NCBI RefSeq assembly: GCF_016097555.1
Contig: NC_054699.1
Coordinates: 3,675,039-3,739,038, forward strand
Origin: Gigantopelta aegis
Lineage: Eukaryota > Mollusca > Gastropoda > Neomphalida > Peltospiridae
DNA: 64,000 nucleotides
Reading direction: 5' to 3'
Shown: in pieces, positions 45,641 through 57,109 of the stretch
Position numbering within the stretch: position 1 is the first letter of the stretch
Layout: each line of letters opens with the position of its first letter
Position numbers and translations under genes: made by a program
The notes under the pieces: generated by a model
What the model was told of the DNA's origin: nothing
Databases searched by the model: none
Seen by the model: the letters and a program-made list of their open reading frames with translations, nothing else

Positions 45641-46800
45641 CCTTATTATTAGGGCTATTTCTCGTTACAACCAGTACTCGACAACTGGTGTAACGGAGGC
45701 TGTGGTATGTACTGTCCTGTCTGTGTGATATAAAAGAATCTGTGCTGCTCATCGGATGCCATATAAACATAAAGTGTTGTTAAATAAAAACATTCCTTCC
45801 TTCCTTATTATTAGGGCTATTTCTCGTTACAACCAGTACTCGACAACTGGTGTAACGGAGGCTGTGGTATGTACTGTCCTGTCTGTGTGATATAAAAGAA
45901 TCTGTGCTGCTCATCGGATGCCATATAAACATAAAGTGTTGTTAAATAAAAACATTCCTTCCTTCCTTATTATTAGGGCTATTTCTCGTTACAACCAGTA
46001 CTCGACAACTGGTGTAACGGAGGCTGTGGTATGTACTGTCCTGTCTGTGTGATATAAAAGAATCTGTGCTGCTCATCGGATGCCATATAACACAAAGTGT
46101 TGTGCTAAATAAAAAAAATTCCTTCCTTCCTTTATTATTAGGGCTATTTCTCGTTACAACCAGTACTCGACAACTGGTGTAACGGAGGCTGTGGTATGTA
46201 CTGTCCTGTCTGTGTGATATAAAAGAATCTGTGCTGCTCATCGGATGCCATATAAACATAAAGTGTTGTTAAATAAAAACATTCCTTCCTTCCTTATTAT
46301 TAGGGCTATTTCTCGTTGTGGTACTGTCCTGTCTGTGTGATATAAAAGAATCTGTGCTGCTTATCGGATGCCATATAAACATAAAGTGTTGTTAAATAAA
46401 AACATTCCTTCCTTCCTTATTATTAGGGCTATTTCTCGTTACAACCAGTACTCGACAACTGGTGTAACGGAGGCTGTGGTATGTACTGTCCTGTCTGTGT
46501 GATATAAAAGAATCTCGACAACTGGTGTAACGGAGGCTGTGGTATGTACTGTCCTGTGTGTGATATAAAAGAATCTGTGCTGCTCATCGGATGCCATATA
46601 AACATAAAGTGTTGTGTTAAATAAAAACATTCCTTCCTTCCTTATTATTAGGGCTATTTCTCGTTACAATCAGTACTCGACAACTGGTGTAACGGAGGCT
46701 GTGGTATGTACTGTCCTGTCTGTGTGATATAAAAAATCTGTGCTGCTTATCGGATGCCATATAAATAAAAACATTCCTTCCTTCCTTATTATCAGTCTCT
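45641..46800 (+). repeat. satellite of SINE 3' halves, ~7 tandem units of ~165 bp
   Basis: Each unit runs from ttattattagggctatttc through the SINE core (ggctgtggtatgtactgtcc, tgatataaaagaatctg) to aaataaaaacattccttcc. The head is absent from all of them. One unit is internally deleted and another has a duplicated core. The long - strand ORFs here are only shadows of this array. Confidence 0.9.
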
Positions 46801-47547
46801 CTTATCTAAAAAAATTCCTTCTTCCTTTTCTTTGATAAAAAGATCCCCATAACCTCCTCCCTTCACGTCATACTTTTCATAACCCTACAAAGTGTTTGAC
46901 ATTTTTTGTCTAAAAAATAATTTTCATCTGTGATTATTCATCAGAATTGTGTGTCATTTGATAGGATTATTTTGTTATGCAGACTGTAACCGAGTGTGTG
47001 TAAGTAAACATTTATATCCACCTTCGAGTACGACTATCACATGTCCAGACTGATAAAGGATGTAAACTGATATCCGATACAATGTAACATGATACACTGT
47101 ATGCAGGGTTTATCTGCCTTCCTGTTTTTTTTTTTTGCATTATGCTGGTTCATAATCGCATAATAAAAATATGATAATGTCAAGCGAAACGAGACCATAA
47201 ATAATAAATAATTTACAAACTGCACTGTCCATAAGACCTTGTTGTAACAAAATTTACTGATGTAGTCAGAAAATTTCTAGTTTTGTTACGGCATCGTTAA
47301 TTCATTTGTTAATTTATTCATTCATTCGTTTGTTTGTTCATTCATAAACTTATTCATTGCTTTTGAGGCCCCACCCCCATTTCCGCCCACATTGCTTTCT
47401 TTATGTTTGACAGCACATTTGCCTCATAACTACACCAACCTGGAAACAAATTTTTAAAAATACTGTAGTGATCACACATACTTTCATTAATTCACAGATA
47501 TTGTAGAAATATGTGTATCCTTATATATAGTATATATCTAGTAATAT
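46801..47547. other. noncoding intronic DNA
   Basis: An ATTC-rich low-complexity run at about 47297-47360. Otherwise nothing recognised. Confidence 0.4.
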
Positions 47548-47700
47548 ATAGAGAATAATACACGAGTGGCTGTTAAATACCATTTATCTTACAAGAAGTT
47601 GTTTTAAAATGTATCTAACGAGCGAAAGCGAGTTTGATACGTTTTAAAACGAGTTGTGAGATAAATGGTATCTAAGGGACACGAATGTGTTATTCTATTT
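47548..47700. mobile_element. foldback MITE, ~150 bp
   Basis: gaataatacacgagtggctg and taccatttatctta on the left are mirrored by gataaatggtatct and gacacgaatgtgttattc on the right. The centre is aacgagcgaaagcgagttt. Confidence 0.75.
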
Positions 47701-48497
47701 AGTACATATCCTCAAAAACCAGGTTTTAAGCAAATTTTTACATCTTTTTCGATTAGAAGTTATTTACAGCCATTGCACTTGTAGTATCACAGACATATGA
47801 ATGTCAGATTAACTATACGTCACTGTTTAATCGATTTCCATTGTGTAGTTTTTCATTGGTTGTATGGCATTGGTGACCTGGTCATCACCTAGGAGCAGCC
47901 AGTCGTATGTCTTGAAATTGTTAACATACGTACATGTGTTAACAATCATGTGTTACCAAAAATAACGCATGGTGTTCTCACCAAAAATAACGCATGGTGT
48001 TCTCACCAATGGGTGTGTAAGAAATATGCATTGTGCGTACATGTGGATGTGTACACATATGAGATGATATTTTAATTATATGTATATGTAAAACATTTTA
48101 TTATTATTTTGTCCTGAGGGTTTGAATTGCATTATCTATACCTTACAACAATGATTGATTCTTTTTCTTGCCCATTTAATTACAGTAACAAAACATTAAT
48201 TTTGTAAGCTACGTATGGTTTGTTTATTGTTGAACGATTTGTAAACATTTCACCTACAAACAATGAAACTCATTTAATCATACGCTGAAAAATATAGTCC
48301 AGCTTGTGCAACGACATAAAAATGCAACAACGTAACAATAAATATAAAGTTAAAAATATTAATTTAAATATTTAAATATTTTTAAAACAATGATACAACA
48401 TGAAATGGCAAACAGAATTTTGAAAACCATGAGTTATGATGTCAATCGTCATAAAACATGAGTTACTACACCCCGTATGTACTTGTAGAAATCAGCT
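47701..48497. other. noncoding intronic DNA
   Basis: A short tandem duplication (accaaaaataacgcatggtg) at about 47956-48008. Nothing else recognised. Confidence 0.4.
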
Positions 48498-48630
48498 AGC
48501 CCTCATGTTAGACAGATTTATCTAGCCCTAGGGTCAGACAGATTTATCTAGCCCTAGGGTCAGACAGATTTATCTAGCCCTAGGGTCAGACAGATTTATC
48601 TAGCCCTAGGGTCAGACAGATTTTTCTAGC
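48498..48630. repeat. 27-bp tandem repeat, ~5 copies
   Basis: The unit is tagccctagggtcagacaga followed by tttatc. Confidence 0.9.
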
Positions 48631-48879
48631 ACCTTGCAAAAGCTGCATAACCCTGTCCAGTGGGAAAGAAATATATATATTAGCTAGCATATCCAGTGTA
48701 CTCAAAGTATGTGATGTTTTTCAGATCACATACTTTCAGAATTTGATAACTTGCAAATTAGATGTAAATTAATCGAGGTCAAGTTTATTGACATTTAAAT
48801 AAACATACTACAGTGACACTCCATAACTAACGTAAGCATTTACAGTCATTATAAACAAAAACTTTTGAATAGTAATTTT

Positions 48880-49460
48880 ACACTGAATGTCCAGCATTTA
48901 AAACAAAAATTTAAATTTTATTATTATTACTGAGGACACAAAATGACTTGAGAAGAAATACATCCTCAATAGTATTAAACAACCATTTGTGTTCAAGTTT
49001 CCTTTATCATGAACATAAATCAGTATTTTAAAACTCAAATTTTATTTTTCTTATTATTGAATACATAAAATGAACTAAGAAAAAATACATCCTCAACCAT
49101 TTGGGTTCAACAGTTTTCTTTACCATGAACTTAAATCAGTATTTTAAAACTCAAATGTTAATTTTCTTGTTACTGAGGATATAAAATTTAAGTCAGTATT
49201 TTAAAACTCAAATTTTAATTTCCTTATTACTGAATACATAATACCTGAGAAAAACCCCAAAACATTTCCAATAGTGTACATTCCCTATAGTATTAAACAA
49301 CCATTTGGGTTCAACAGTTTGCTTTACAACGAACTTAAATCAGTATTTTAAAACTCAAATTTTAATTTTCTTATTACTGAATACATAAAATGACCTGAGA
49401 AAAAATACATGCTCAGTAGTATTAAACAACCATTTGGGTTCAACAGTTTGCTTTACCAAT
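48880..49460. repeat. ~125-150-bp tandem repeat, ~4 diverged copies
   Basis: Shared words in each unit: cagtattttaaaactcaaat, cttattactgaatacataaa and caaccatttgggttcaacag. Confidence 0.75.
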
Positions 49461-50782
49461 GATTTGTTTTTTAAACACTGTGCATGCAGAACAACCATGT
49501 GCTTGTATTCCAGACTTCCTAATGCCAAGCCACTTGTCTAAATGTAAACTGCTGGATGGGAATGCAATTTGCAAGGTGTTAATGTTTCCTTCAACCATTT
49601 GGGGGGCAATCTGAACCAATTAGGCCCCGGTTTCAATAGTTTATTCTAAGGTAAAATCTGTTTCTTCTCTTAAGGCAGTTTTTCAGTGTTCATTATAATA
49701 GGTTATGGACCTTGAGCAAAGATGGCTGATTACTGTATTGAAGATCACGTAAATAAGTTAACATAAGGATCATCTTCTGTGATTTAGCAGCTTTTATACA
49801 GAACTGAAATCTTGAGATGGAATTAAAGTCCCTGAACCTAGTATCTACGGTTTAGTCTGTTTACGTGAAAAGGGTACTAATGGATTGGCATAAAACTATA
49901 TATTGAATGAAATTAAAATTCATATAAAAATATATTATTAACTTTTAAACCCAAAGCAACCACAAAAAATGTCATTAAAAAAAAAAAATCTGTGTAAATA
50001 AAAGTTTCTTTACAAATTATTAAATTAGACGGGTTAAATCTTATTTTACAATACAGGTGTGAAGGCAATTGATGGAACAGCCAACCTAAAGTATGCACGA
50101 CTCTATCTTTAGTCTTTGGATACTGCATTATCGATTACTTCAATAACAATGCAGCTAAGGCTTTTCTAGCATTTTGTCTTCACCTCTGTATTAAACATTT
50201 TTTTAAATGTGATTAATCTATATAATTTGATGGTATTTTGTTTAAAAACCTTTTTATTTACATAGAACATTTTAGTAAAAAAAAAATTCAGTTGGTATTG
50301 TTTTAAAACTCAGTAATACATTTTAATATGTTTTAACATTATTCATAATAGTAATTAGCATTACATGCCAGTTCATTGTTTCCCTGTTCACTCAAACGGA
50401 CTGTATGTACTTTTCTGTTTTACATCACATACATTTGGCATTACTACACACACCCAGATGACCAGAAATACAGTGGATTTGCCAAAATTGATAATTTAAT
50501 GGAATGTTGTACATGTATAATTACATGGGCTGATCGACATTTCAAAGACTTAACATGGCAGCATGCCATTTGGCCATCAACTACTTTACACCTTTTACTT
50601 GTATGTTCAGTAGTAATCATTTATTAATATATATTTATAATCTTCTGACCCCGCTGCCCCTCCCTCTCCCCATCCCCTTTCCCTTCCCCCTTCTTTTCCA
50701 AAATGAATGACCTAAACAGTTTCTCTCAGTGATAGAAATGACCAGAAGATTCATTCATTGATTCATTTATAGTTATATCCGT
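49461..50782. other. noncoding intronic DNA
   Basis: No exon or repeat family could be supported. A G-poor, CCCCT-rich run lies at 50650-50695. Confidence 0.4.
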
Positions 50783-51010
50783 GCTTATATCCAATTAAAG
50801 TTCAAGCACACTGTCCTGGGTACACACCTCAGCACTCTGGGCTGTCTGTCTAGGACAGATGGTTAGTGGTTAGTGAGAGAAAGAAGTAAGTGGTGTAGTG
50901 GATTCACTCCAGAGATTTGATCATCACTTTTTTACGTACTTAACCTTTTTTGATACGCAATAGCCAATGTGTTCTGTATGATGGGGTGTCGTTAAACATT
51001 AGTACATTCA
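50783..51010 (-). repeat. SINE family B distal part fused to a family A-type tail
   Basis: tatccaattaaagttcaagc, actgtcctgggtac and ggctgtctgtctaggacag (family B), then gcaatagccaatgtgttctg and ggggtgtcgttaaacatt (family A-type 3' end in the opposite sense). Confidence 0.5.
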
Positions 51011-51998
51011 TTTATTTATTAGTCCAACAGACAGGTATATCAGAAAATCTGCTTGTCTGCCTATATTTTCTTTTGTCTGTATAAATAGTTTGTTTTATTG
51101 CTCATATGGTTAAAAATATCTTGGTAGATATCAAAGTGGTACGTCCCAATAGAACGCCAAGTTAGACGTAACACTTTGACGTCACACAATGACGTCATCG
51201 GTTGGCACACTACAACCTTACAGGAACGTCAACAAAACGAGTTGAGTGATATAAATTAAGATCGATTATGGGTAATAAATAGGACATTAAAGTCGCTACC
51301 ATTTTGAATCATGTGTATGTCCCTTGTGATATAATTTTCATTATCACTCACTAAAGCTCGCGTGACAATTAAACATTATTTCACTCAGAACATAAACATG
51401 ATACGAAATGGAAGCTTGTTTAATATCCTATAATTATTCAAGTGCAAGGATTAATAAAACTAAAACTGCATTGAACAGTTTCACATGTGTGCACTGAATA
51501 ACCATTGAGGTACATTTTGTTTATCAGAGTTGGCTTATATCGAATACTGGCTCTGGTTGGTGATACGGATGTTAGAAGGAATTTTCCACAGCTTAAAGTA
51601 GCATTGATTTATTTTGAACTTGTCTGACTCTTGAGCAACTTAACATGCAAATTAGTTTTACACTAGATATGGAATACCATAAATATCACATAGGTGTGTT
51701 GTGAGGATATAGGCGGTAGATAAGGTAATCCAGAGGTTTTCAATTGGTGTGTCAACATAGCCCTGTCACACGGGACAGGGTGTGATTCAACATTTTTTTT
51801 TTTTTAATGCACAATTTATTTCATGATAAGCTCATTTTATTTAAAATATGGCCTGCTGTTATTTTATTTTTTAAAATGGCAAGCCAAACGAAATATGGTC
51901 CTGCTAAGAACAAATATGTCCTGCTGGAAATAAGACGAGCATGAGATGAGTGGAAGGTAAATTAAAAATGATATGGTACATAATGTCTCTCTCTTGAA
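51011..51998. other. noncoding intronic DNA with two CRE palindromes
   Basis: TGACGTCA occurs at 51178-51185 and again at 51190-51197, 12 bp apart. The region 51120-51390 may be a degenerate MITE (gagttgagtgatata against tatcactcactaaag). Confidence 0.4.
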
Positions 51999-52300
51999 AA
52001 GGGGCGGGACATAGCCCTGTGCTAAAGCAGTCGGTCTAGGATCGATCCCCGTCGGTGGGCCCACTGGGCTATTTCTCATTCCAGCTAGTGCACTACGACT
52101 GGTATATCAAAGGCTGTGGTATGTACTACCCTGCCTGTGGGATGGTGCATATAAAAGATCCCTTACTGCTAATCGAAAAGAGTAGCCCATGAAGTGACAA
52201 CAGCGGGTTTCCTCCCTCAGTATCTGTGTGGTCCTTAACCGTATGTCTGACGCCATATAACTGTAATTAAAATTTGTTGGGTGCATCCTTAAATAGATTT
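51999..52300 (+). repeat. SINE family A type 1, near full length
   Basis: ggggcgggacatagccctgtg, ggatcgatccccgtcgg, gcatataaaagatccctta and a tgtctgacgccatataactg tail. A few bases of the A-box region are deleted. Confidence 0.85.
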
Positions 52301-52501
52301 TTTTTATTTAACCTTCTAGGTCTTAAAATGGACTGCTTTTCGCAGGCCGCTGTTTTGAGACCTGCTATGGCTGTTTGGTGTTTAGCACATTGTCAGTTTG
52401 ACATCGCGTCAGGAGCAAGAGGCAGAGTAAAAAAAGAAAGAAAGATAGACATAGAGAAAAAGAGGAGGAGGAAGGGAAGTCTGGTACTCTTGCTTAATAT
52501 A

Positions 52502-52666
52502 CAGTGAAACCGGTCTAAACTAGGACCCAATATTTATCCGATTTAGAAAAGGTCAGGTGTTTAAAGGGTCAACATTTTAGAATTTAGAAAATTTGGGACC
52601 ATGAAACTTGGCTGATTTTGGCAGAATTCCAGTTTGTTCAGGGTCCGGTTTAGACAGGTTTCACTG
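52502..52666. mobile_element. TA-target MITE (CAGTGAAACC ends), copy 2
   Basis: CAGTGAAACCGGTCTAAAC and, inverted, CAGTGAAACCTGTCTAAAC, flanked by TA on both sides. Confidence 0.8.
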
Positions 52667-53339
52667 TATATATGACATGACATTTATACACGAAAAAATA
52701 TCGCGAAATACCCATTGCGTTATTTATGCCTCTCAGTATAAACATAAAAAAGTATTAACCACCCAACAAGAATATTGTGTGTATAGGTTTTTATTTTATT
52801 ACACACCGGCTATAGGTGGACAGTCATATTGGTTGAATGGCTGTTCTGTACATATTCGATAGGAGTGCTAAGATAACGTCACCTATAGATAACACCAGGT
52901 CACTTACGACTATCACTGGCATCCAGGAAGTAGGTGTATTTGCCATTAACAAAGAGTGTGTCACAAGTTGTATTAATAACATGCAGTGATATTAGATAGT
53001 TGTATGTAGAAGTTCTAGTATGGTAATGGTATTTATTGCCATATATGGTATGTGTACATTTCTTTGCTGATTGATCTGTTCATAAATACTCCCAACTCTT
53101 GTGACAAGCTTTGACAAGACAATACAAGTTCAGTCTGACCCACTGATAATAAATTGCCAGGGTCAGAACATTTTTACAATTTATTAGTTGCCGGCTAGGT
53201 TATTGGGCACATAAAATGTGGTAACCTAGCAACGTGGTGTGACAGTCCTAAAATTAAAGACATAGTATGCATGTGTATTCTGTTTCATATTTCAATGTGT
53301 ATTTAAGAATATTATAGACATGAAGTAGTCATTATTGAA
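52667..53339. other. noncoding intronic DNA
   Basis: A small hairpin gctaggtt/aacctagc lies at about 53190-53232. Nothing else recognised. Confidence 0.4.
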
Positions 53340-53655
53340 GGTACAAGGTTTCAACTTGTAAAAAATGTACACTAAGTTATAGTTAATCTACAAACATGTA
53401 ACTTGTTTGGATAAAGTTACAACAGAGTGAAACAAGAGTGTTAAAACCAGGAAATATCCTTAAAAAATACGTGCATTTTTAAAAATATGAAAAAAATTCA
53501 TTTTGTGGTATTTGAAACACCAGGATGACCAGAAACACGTCGGTTCTACGAAAATGGACAATCTAAAGAATACAATATAAGTAATGTTTGATTTCAGTGA
53601 TCATGATCTAATAGTGAAAAATACGCTTTAGTGTTTAAAAACTAGGGTCTGTCCC
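53340..53655. repeat. interspersed repeat u, copy 1
   Basis: Shares gttaatctacaaacatgta, gatgaccagaaacac and aaaaactagggtctgtc with 61195-61753. Confidence 0.55.
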
Positions 53656-53713
53656 TGGAATTGTTAACTGAGTGGTATTCACTGGTTGTGGATATGATCA
53701 TCATCCGAACTAT

Positions 53714-53870
53714 ACACTGGCGTAGGGAAAGGGGGGGGGGGGGGGGGGGGGGGGCAAGTGCCCCTCCACTTTTCAGATATTTCGCTTTATATTTGCTGTA
53801 TAATAGTGTAAAAGTGTGTAAATATAAAAGTGTGCCCCCTCACTTTTTGGCACCTTCCTACGCTCGTGCT
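53714..53870. repeat. small inverted-repeat element with G22 tract
   Basis: cactggcgtaggga on the left is mirrored by tcctacgctcgtg on the right. A run of about 22 G lies at 53731-53752. Confidence 0.55.
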
Positions 53871-54792
53871 ATATATATATATATTTTTAAAAATAAAAAA
53901 TTGTGTGTCACATGTCATTTTAATACTTTATCATGTTCCCTGCCCTCTCTTAAGTATTCGTAAGTGTGTACTAAACCTGCATTTTATAAACAAATGATTA
54001 TTAACAAAAAGAAGAAAACAAACAATTAAACAAAACCACCCAAGGAAGCAACAGCAAACCTTTTTTTAAAAATCACACAAAAACCTGGCAACATTTGGTG
54101 AATATAAAGACTATAATTTTGAAGTTTTTAAAACATTGATTTCTATACCAAATTTTAAAATATACTTACCTTGATATTTGTCTTTGTATTGTACTTTTAC
54201 ACACAGCTCTTTAGACTGGTTTTTTCACATAATTGTATAAATAATATTTCCATATATTTGTGCTGGGGTGTCCTTAAATATTCATTCATTCATTCATTCA
54301 GCCATACAAATATCAGACCCCCATGATGTATTCTTAAACACGTGAATTTATGTATGATCACATTATATCAGTGTGAGTCTTTGACCTAGTTTATGTTGTG
54401 GTTTTTTGTTGTGGTTCTTTGAAACATGACTTGGGGCATAATATCATCTCGCAATAAAATAATTGACAAATGTAAAAAAAAAATAACTTTAAATGCACCT
54501 AGCAGCATTATGCTACTAACGATTACCTTTCCATCCTGTTATATACTGATAATTAATGGGTTTTGTTTCTGCCTTACTCGTTGAGCAGAGGTACAGGTCT
54601 ACTGTCGTGTATTATACAATTTAATCAGGTATAAGTATAAATATATGAACCAAAAAAAGAAAAGAAACAAACTGTCAAACAAAACCAACCAACCAAACTA
54701 CAGCAAAAGCAAAAGCACACAAAAAACAGGCAACATGGATTGATTTTAAAGACAAAATACCAAACCCCATGATGTGTTCTCAAACACATGAG
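53871..54792. other. noncoding intronic DNA
   Basis: (TA)n near 53871-53885 and an (ATTC)n run near 54286-54300. Two similar CAAACCAACC-type stretches at 54020-54110 and 54660-54770 suggest an old duplication. Confidence 0.4.
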
Positions 54793-55125
54793 AGGGCAGG
54801 ACATAGCCCAGTGGTAAAGCACTCGCTCGATGTGCGGTCGGTCTGGGATCAATCCCCATCGGTGGGCCCATTTGGCTATTTCTTGTTCCAGCCAGTGTAC
54901 CACGACTGGTACATCAAAGGACGTGGTATGTGCTATCTTGTCTATGGTATGATGCATATAAAAGATCCCTTGCTGCTAATCGAAAAGAGTAGGCCATGGA
55001 GTGGCGACAGCGTGTTTCCTCTCTCAATATCTGTGTGGTCCTTAACCATATGTCTGATGCCATATAACTGTAAATAAAATATGTTGAGTATGTCGTTAAA
55101 TAAAACATTTCTTTCTTTCCATCTG
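54793..55125 (+). repeat. SINE family A type 1, full length (best representative)
   Basis: Head with gacatagcccagtggtaaag and gggatcaatccccatcgg, core with gcatataaaagatccctt, tail with tatgtctgatgccatataac and gtcgttaaataaaacatttc. Confidence 0.9.
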
Positions 55126-55400
55126 TATTTCTGTCCCAGCTGTCTATCTCTCCCATATATAGTTTCTCAAATTGTTTTCACAATACCTCAGCTGGCATTT
55201 TGTGTATAGCTTTATCATGTACAATTACGGATGAAGTTTCTTAGTGACTTGAACATTTGAACTTGCACTTGAACTCGGGAGATATTAAATTTTGTTGGCC
55301 TTGGTAAGGGGACATGCTGCTTTAACAGTTCTATCAGAATGATTATTTCAATTCAACGTGTCATATTTCAACAGACATTAATTTTTGACAAAAAGAAACA
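55126..55400. repeat. third copy of the gtgtatagctttat repeat
   Basis: tgtctatctctcccatata, ttttgtgtatagctttatc and cagttctatcagaatg match 44860-45090. Confidence 0.55.
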
Positions 55401-55544
55401 GAACCATGAAAATATGCACTCTTCAAAATGTTGAGAATGGGGAAGTCATACTACTCACAATAATCAGGGGAACAACACCCTTGAATATGATTACAGGTCT
55501 CAAGTGATACTGATTTATAACCTACATTAAGGAAGTTGTCATTG

Positions 55545-55864
55545 CAGGGCACAATATTTCACAAGAACCGTTCTGTTCACGTTTCAGTTATGCAACTTCA
55601 AAATCACGAGAACCGTCAGTCGGTTTCGTGGTGAAAATTACATTCTAATATTAAAGGTGCCATACATGTATATCAGTAATGAAAGAGAAAATCAGTTTGT
55701 TTTTAAATACATTTGAACCACCAATGTAGCACAGAACCGTAGTTCAAGTGTTTTAGGGTTAGGTAGGCCTAATGTGTCAGTTAAGAGAATTATATTCACA
55801 TAACCGAACAAACGGTTACTTGGTTACCTCATGGTTACCTAAGATTTTGATATATTGTCCCCTG
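55545..55864. mobile_element. hAT5-like MITE, TSD cattg (family of 9785-13012)
   Basis: The ends are CAGGGCACAATATTTC and, inverted, CAGGGGACAATATATC. cattg lies on both sides (55540-55544, 55865-55869). The interior is rich in ggttacc words shared with the 3.2-kb element. Confidence 0.8.
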
Positions 55865-56034
55865 CATTGCAGAGTGTATACAGTAAATTAAAATGACTAA
55901 CTTGAAAATAATTAGATGTGCGGTTTCTTCAAAGTAATGGCACAGTGGTTTGCATCATTGATTCCTTCAGATCAATTTGATGGGTGTGACGACATACTCA
56001 TGTTCTTTCCCCTCACAAATAAAAGCTGTTTCAT

Positions 56035-56292
56035 TTATAGCTTTGCCTCCGTCCGTGGGTCCATCAGGCTATTTCTTGTTCCAGCCAGAGCATGACTGGT
56101 ATATCAAAGGCTATGGTATATGCTATCCTGACTGGGAAAGTGCATATATAAAGATGCCTTGCTACTATTGAAAAAAATAACAGGTTTCCTCTCTAAGACT
56201 ATATCAAAATTACCAAATGTTTGACATCCAATAGCCAATGATTAATAAATCAATGTGCCCTAGTGGTGTTGTTAAACAAAATAAAACTTCTT
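56035..56292 (+). repeat. SINE family A type 2, head missing
   Basis: cgtgggtccatcaggctatt, agtgcatatataaagatgcc, gatgattaataaatcaatg and gtggtgttgttaaacaaaa. Confidence 0.8.
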
Positions 56293-56875
56293 TTTCTTTT
56301 ATTTGTAAATTTGCCATATTATTTTTTAGCATGTCATATATATTTTTTATCCTGTAACCACTGTTTATATTGGCAGTTATGATGACCAATTAAAGCAAAG
56401 TGAGAAATGTATACATGAACTAGCAGGTTATGACTTTTGACATTGTGTCATGCATAAATACATTTAGTTCATCATAGAATATAGCTCAAATAAACAAATA
56501 CTAGGTTTTTTTCTGATTAAGTTTTGATGGATTACATAATAAAAATAATAATTAGTTAATGACGTGGGATGTCGGCTTTTTCCTGTTCAGGCTGAATGGG
56601 AAATTCTGCTTGGCAAGCCTCGCGGTATTTCCCATTCTTACCTTCACCAGATAAAGCTGATATCCTACGGTATTAATTCATTATACTCGTTATTTCGCCT
56701 GTTATGTAAAAAAAACAAAAGATCTCATATTTTACTTCCTATATTTCAGTTCAGCTAGAACCACATTTTCTATCTGTCTGCATAACTCTAGTCTTAAATA
56801 TTTAGATTGATTCATCTGTTATTTTTTAATATTTTAGTTTAAAATTAATTTTATCCAATTTATTGTTATTTTCAG
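56293..56875. other. end of kinase intron 1
   Basis: A 64-codon ORF at 56564 has no known motif. A polypyrimidine-rich acceptor (attgttattttcag) closes the intron. Confidence 0.45.
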
Positions 56876-57109
56876 GGTAAAATTTCAGTCGATCCAGAAG
56901 TTCGATTCTCCAAGTTGGAGAGAATAGGTAAAGGTTCTTTCGGAGAGGTGTTCAAAGGAATAGACAATGAAACGAAACAAGTGGTTGCAATTAAAATCAT
57001 TGACTTGGAAGAAGCGGAGGATGAAATTGAAGACATTCAGCAAGAAATCATGGTGCTCTCGCAGTGCGATAGTCCCTATGTTACAAAGTACTTTGGTTCA
57101 TACCTCAAG
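56876..57109 (+). CDS. STK24/25/26: STK24/25/26-like kinase, exon 2 (N-lobe)
   Basis: 78 codons, phase 0 at both ends. This encodes the first half of the kinase N-lobe of a group-III germinal-centre kinase. Members are Ste20-family Ser/Thr kinases that act with CCM3/PDCD10 and STRIPAK in cell polarity and stress signalling. The glycine loop [10 protein letters not shown], the catalytic lysine in [20 protein letters not shown] and the strand [15 protein letters not shown] nearly equal the vertebrate proteins. The donor GTATGT at 57110 is the natural one, because the next exon continues directly (GSKLWII). The last 39 bp of this exon together with the first 15 bp of the intron are repeated 17 times downstream. 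Confidence 0.95.

Noticed and set aside
45942..46630. - strand ORFs of 63-105 residues with repeated peptides
   Set aside because: They are translations of the SINE-derived satellite, with stops and indels at unit borders and no known domain.
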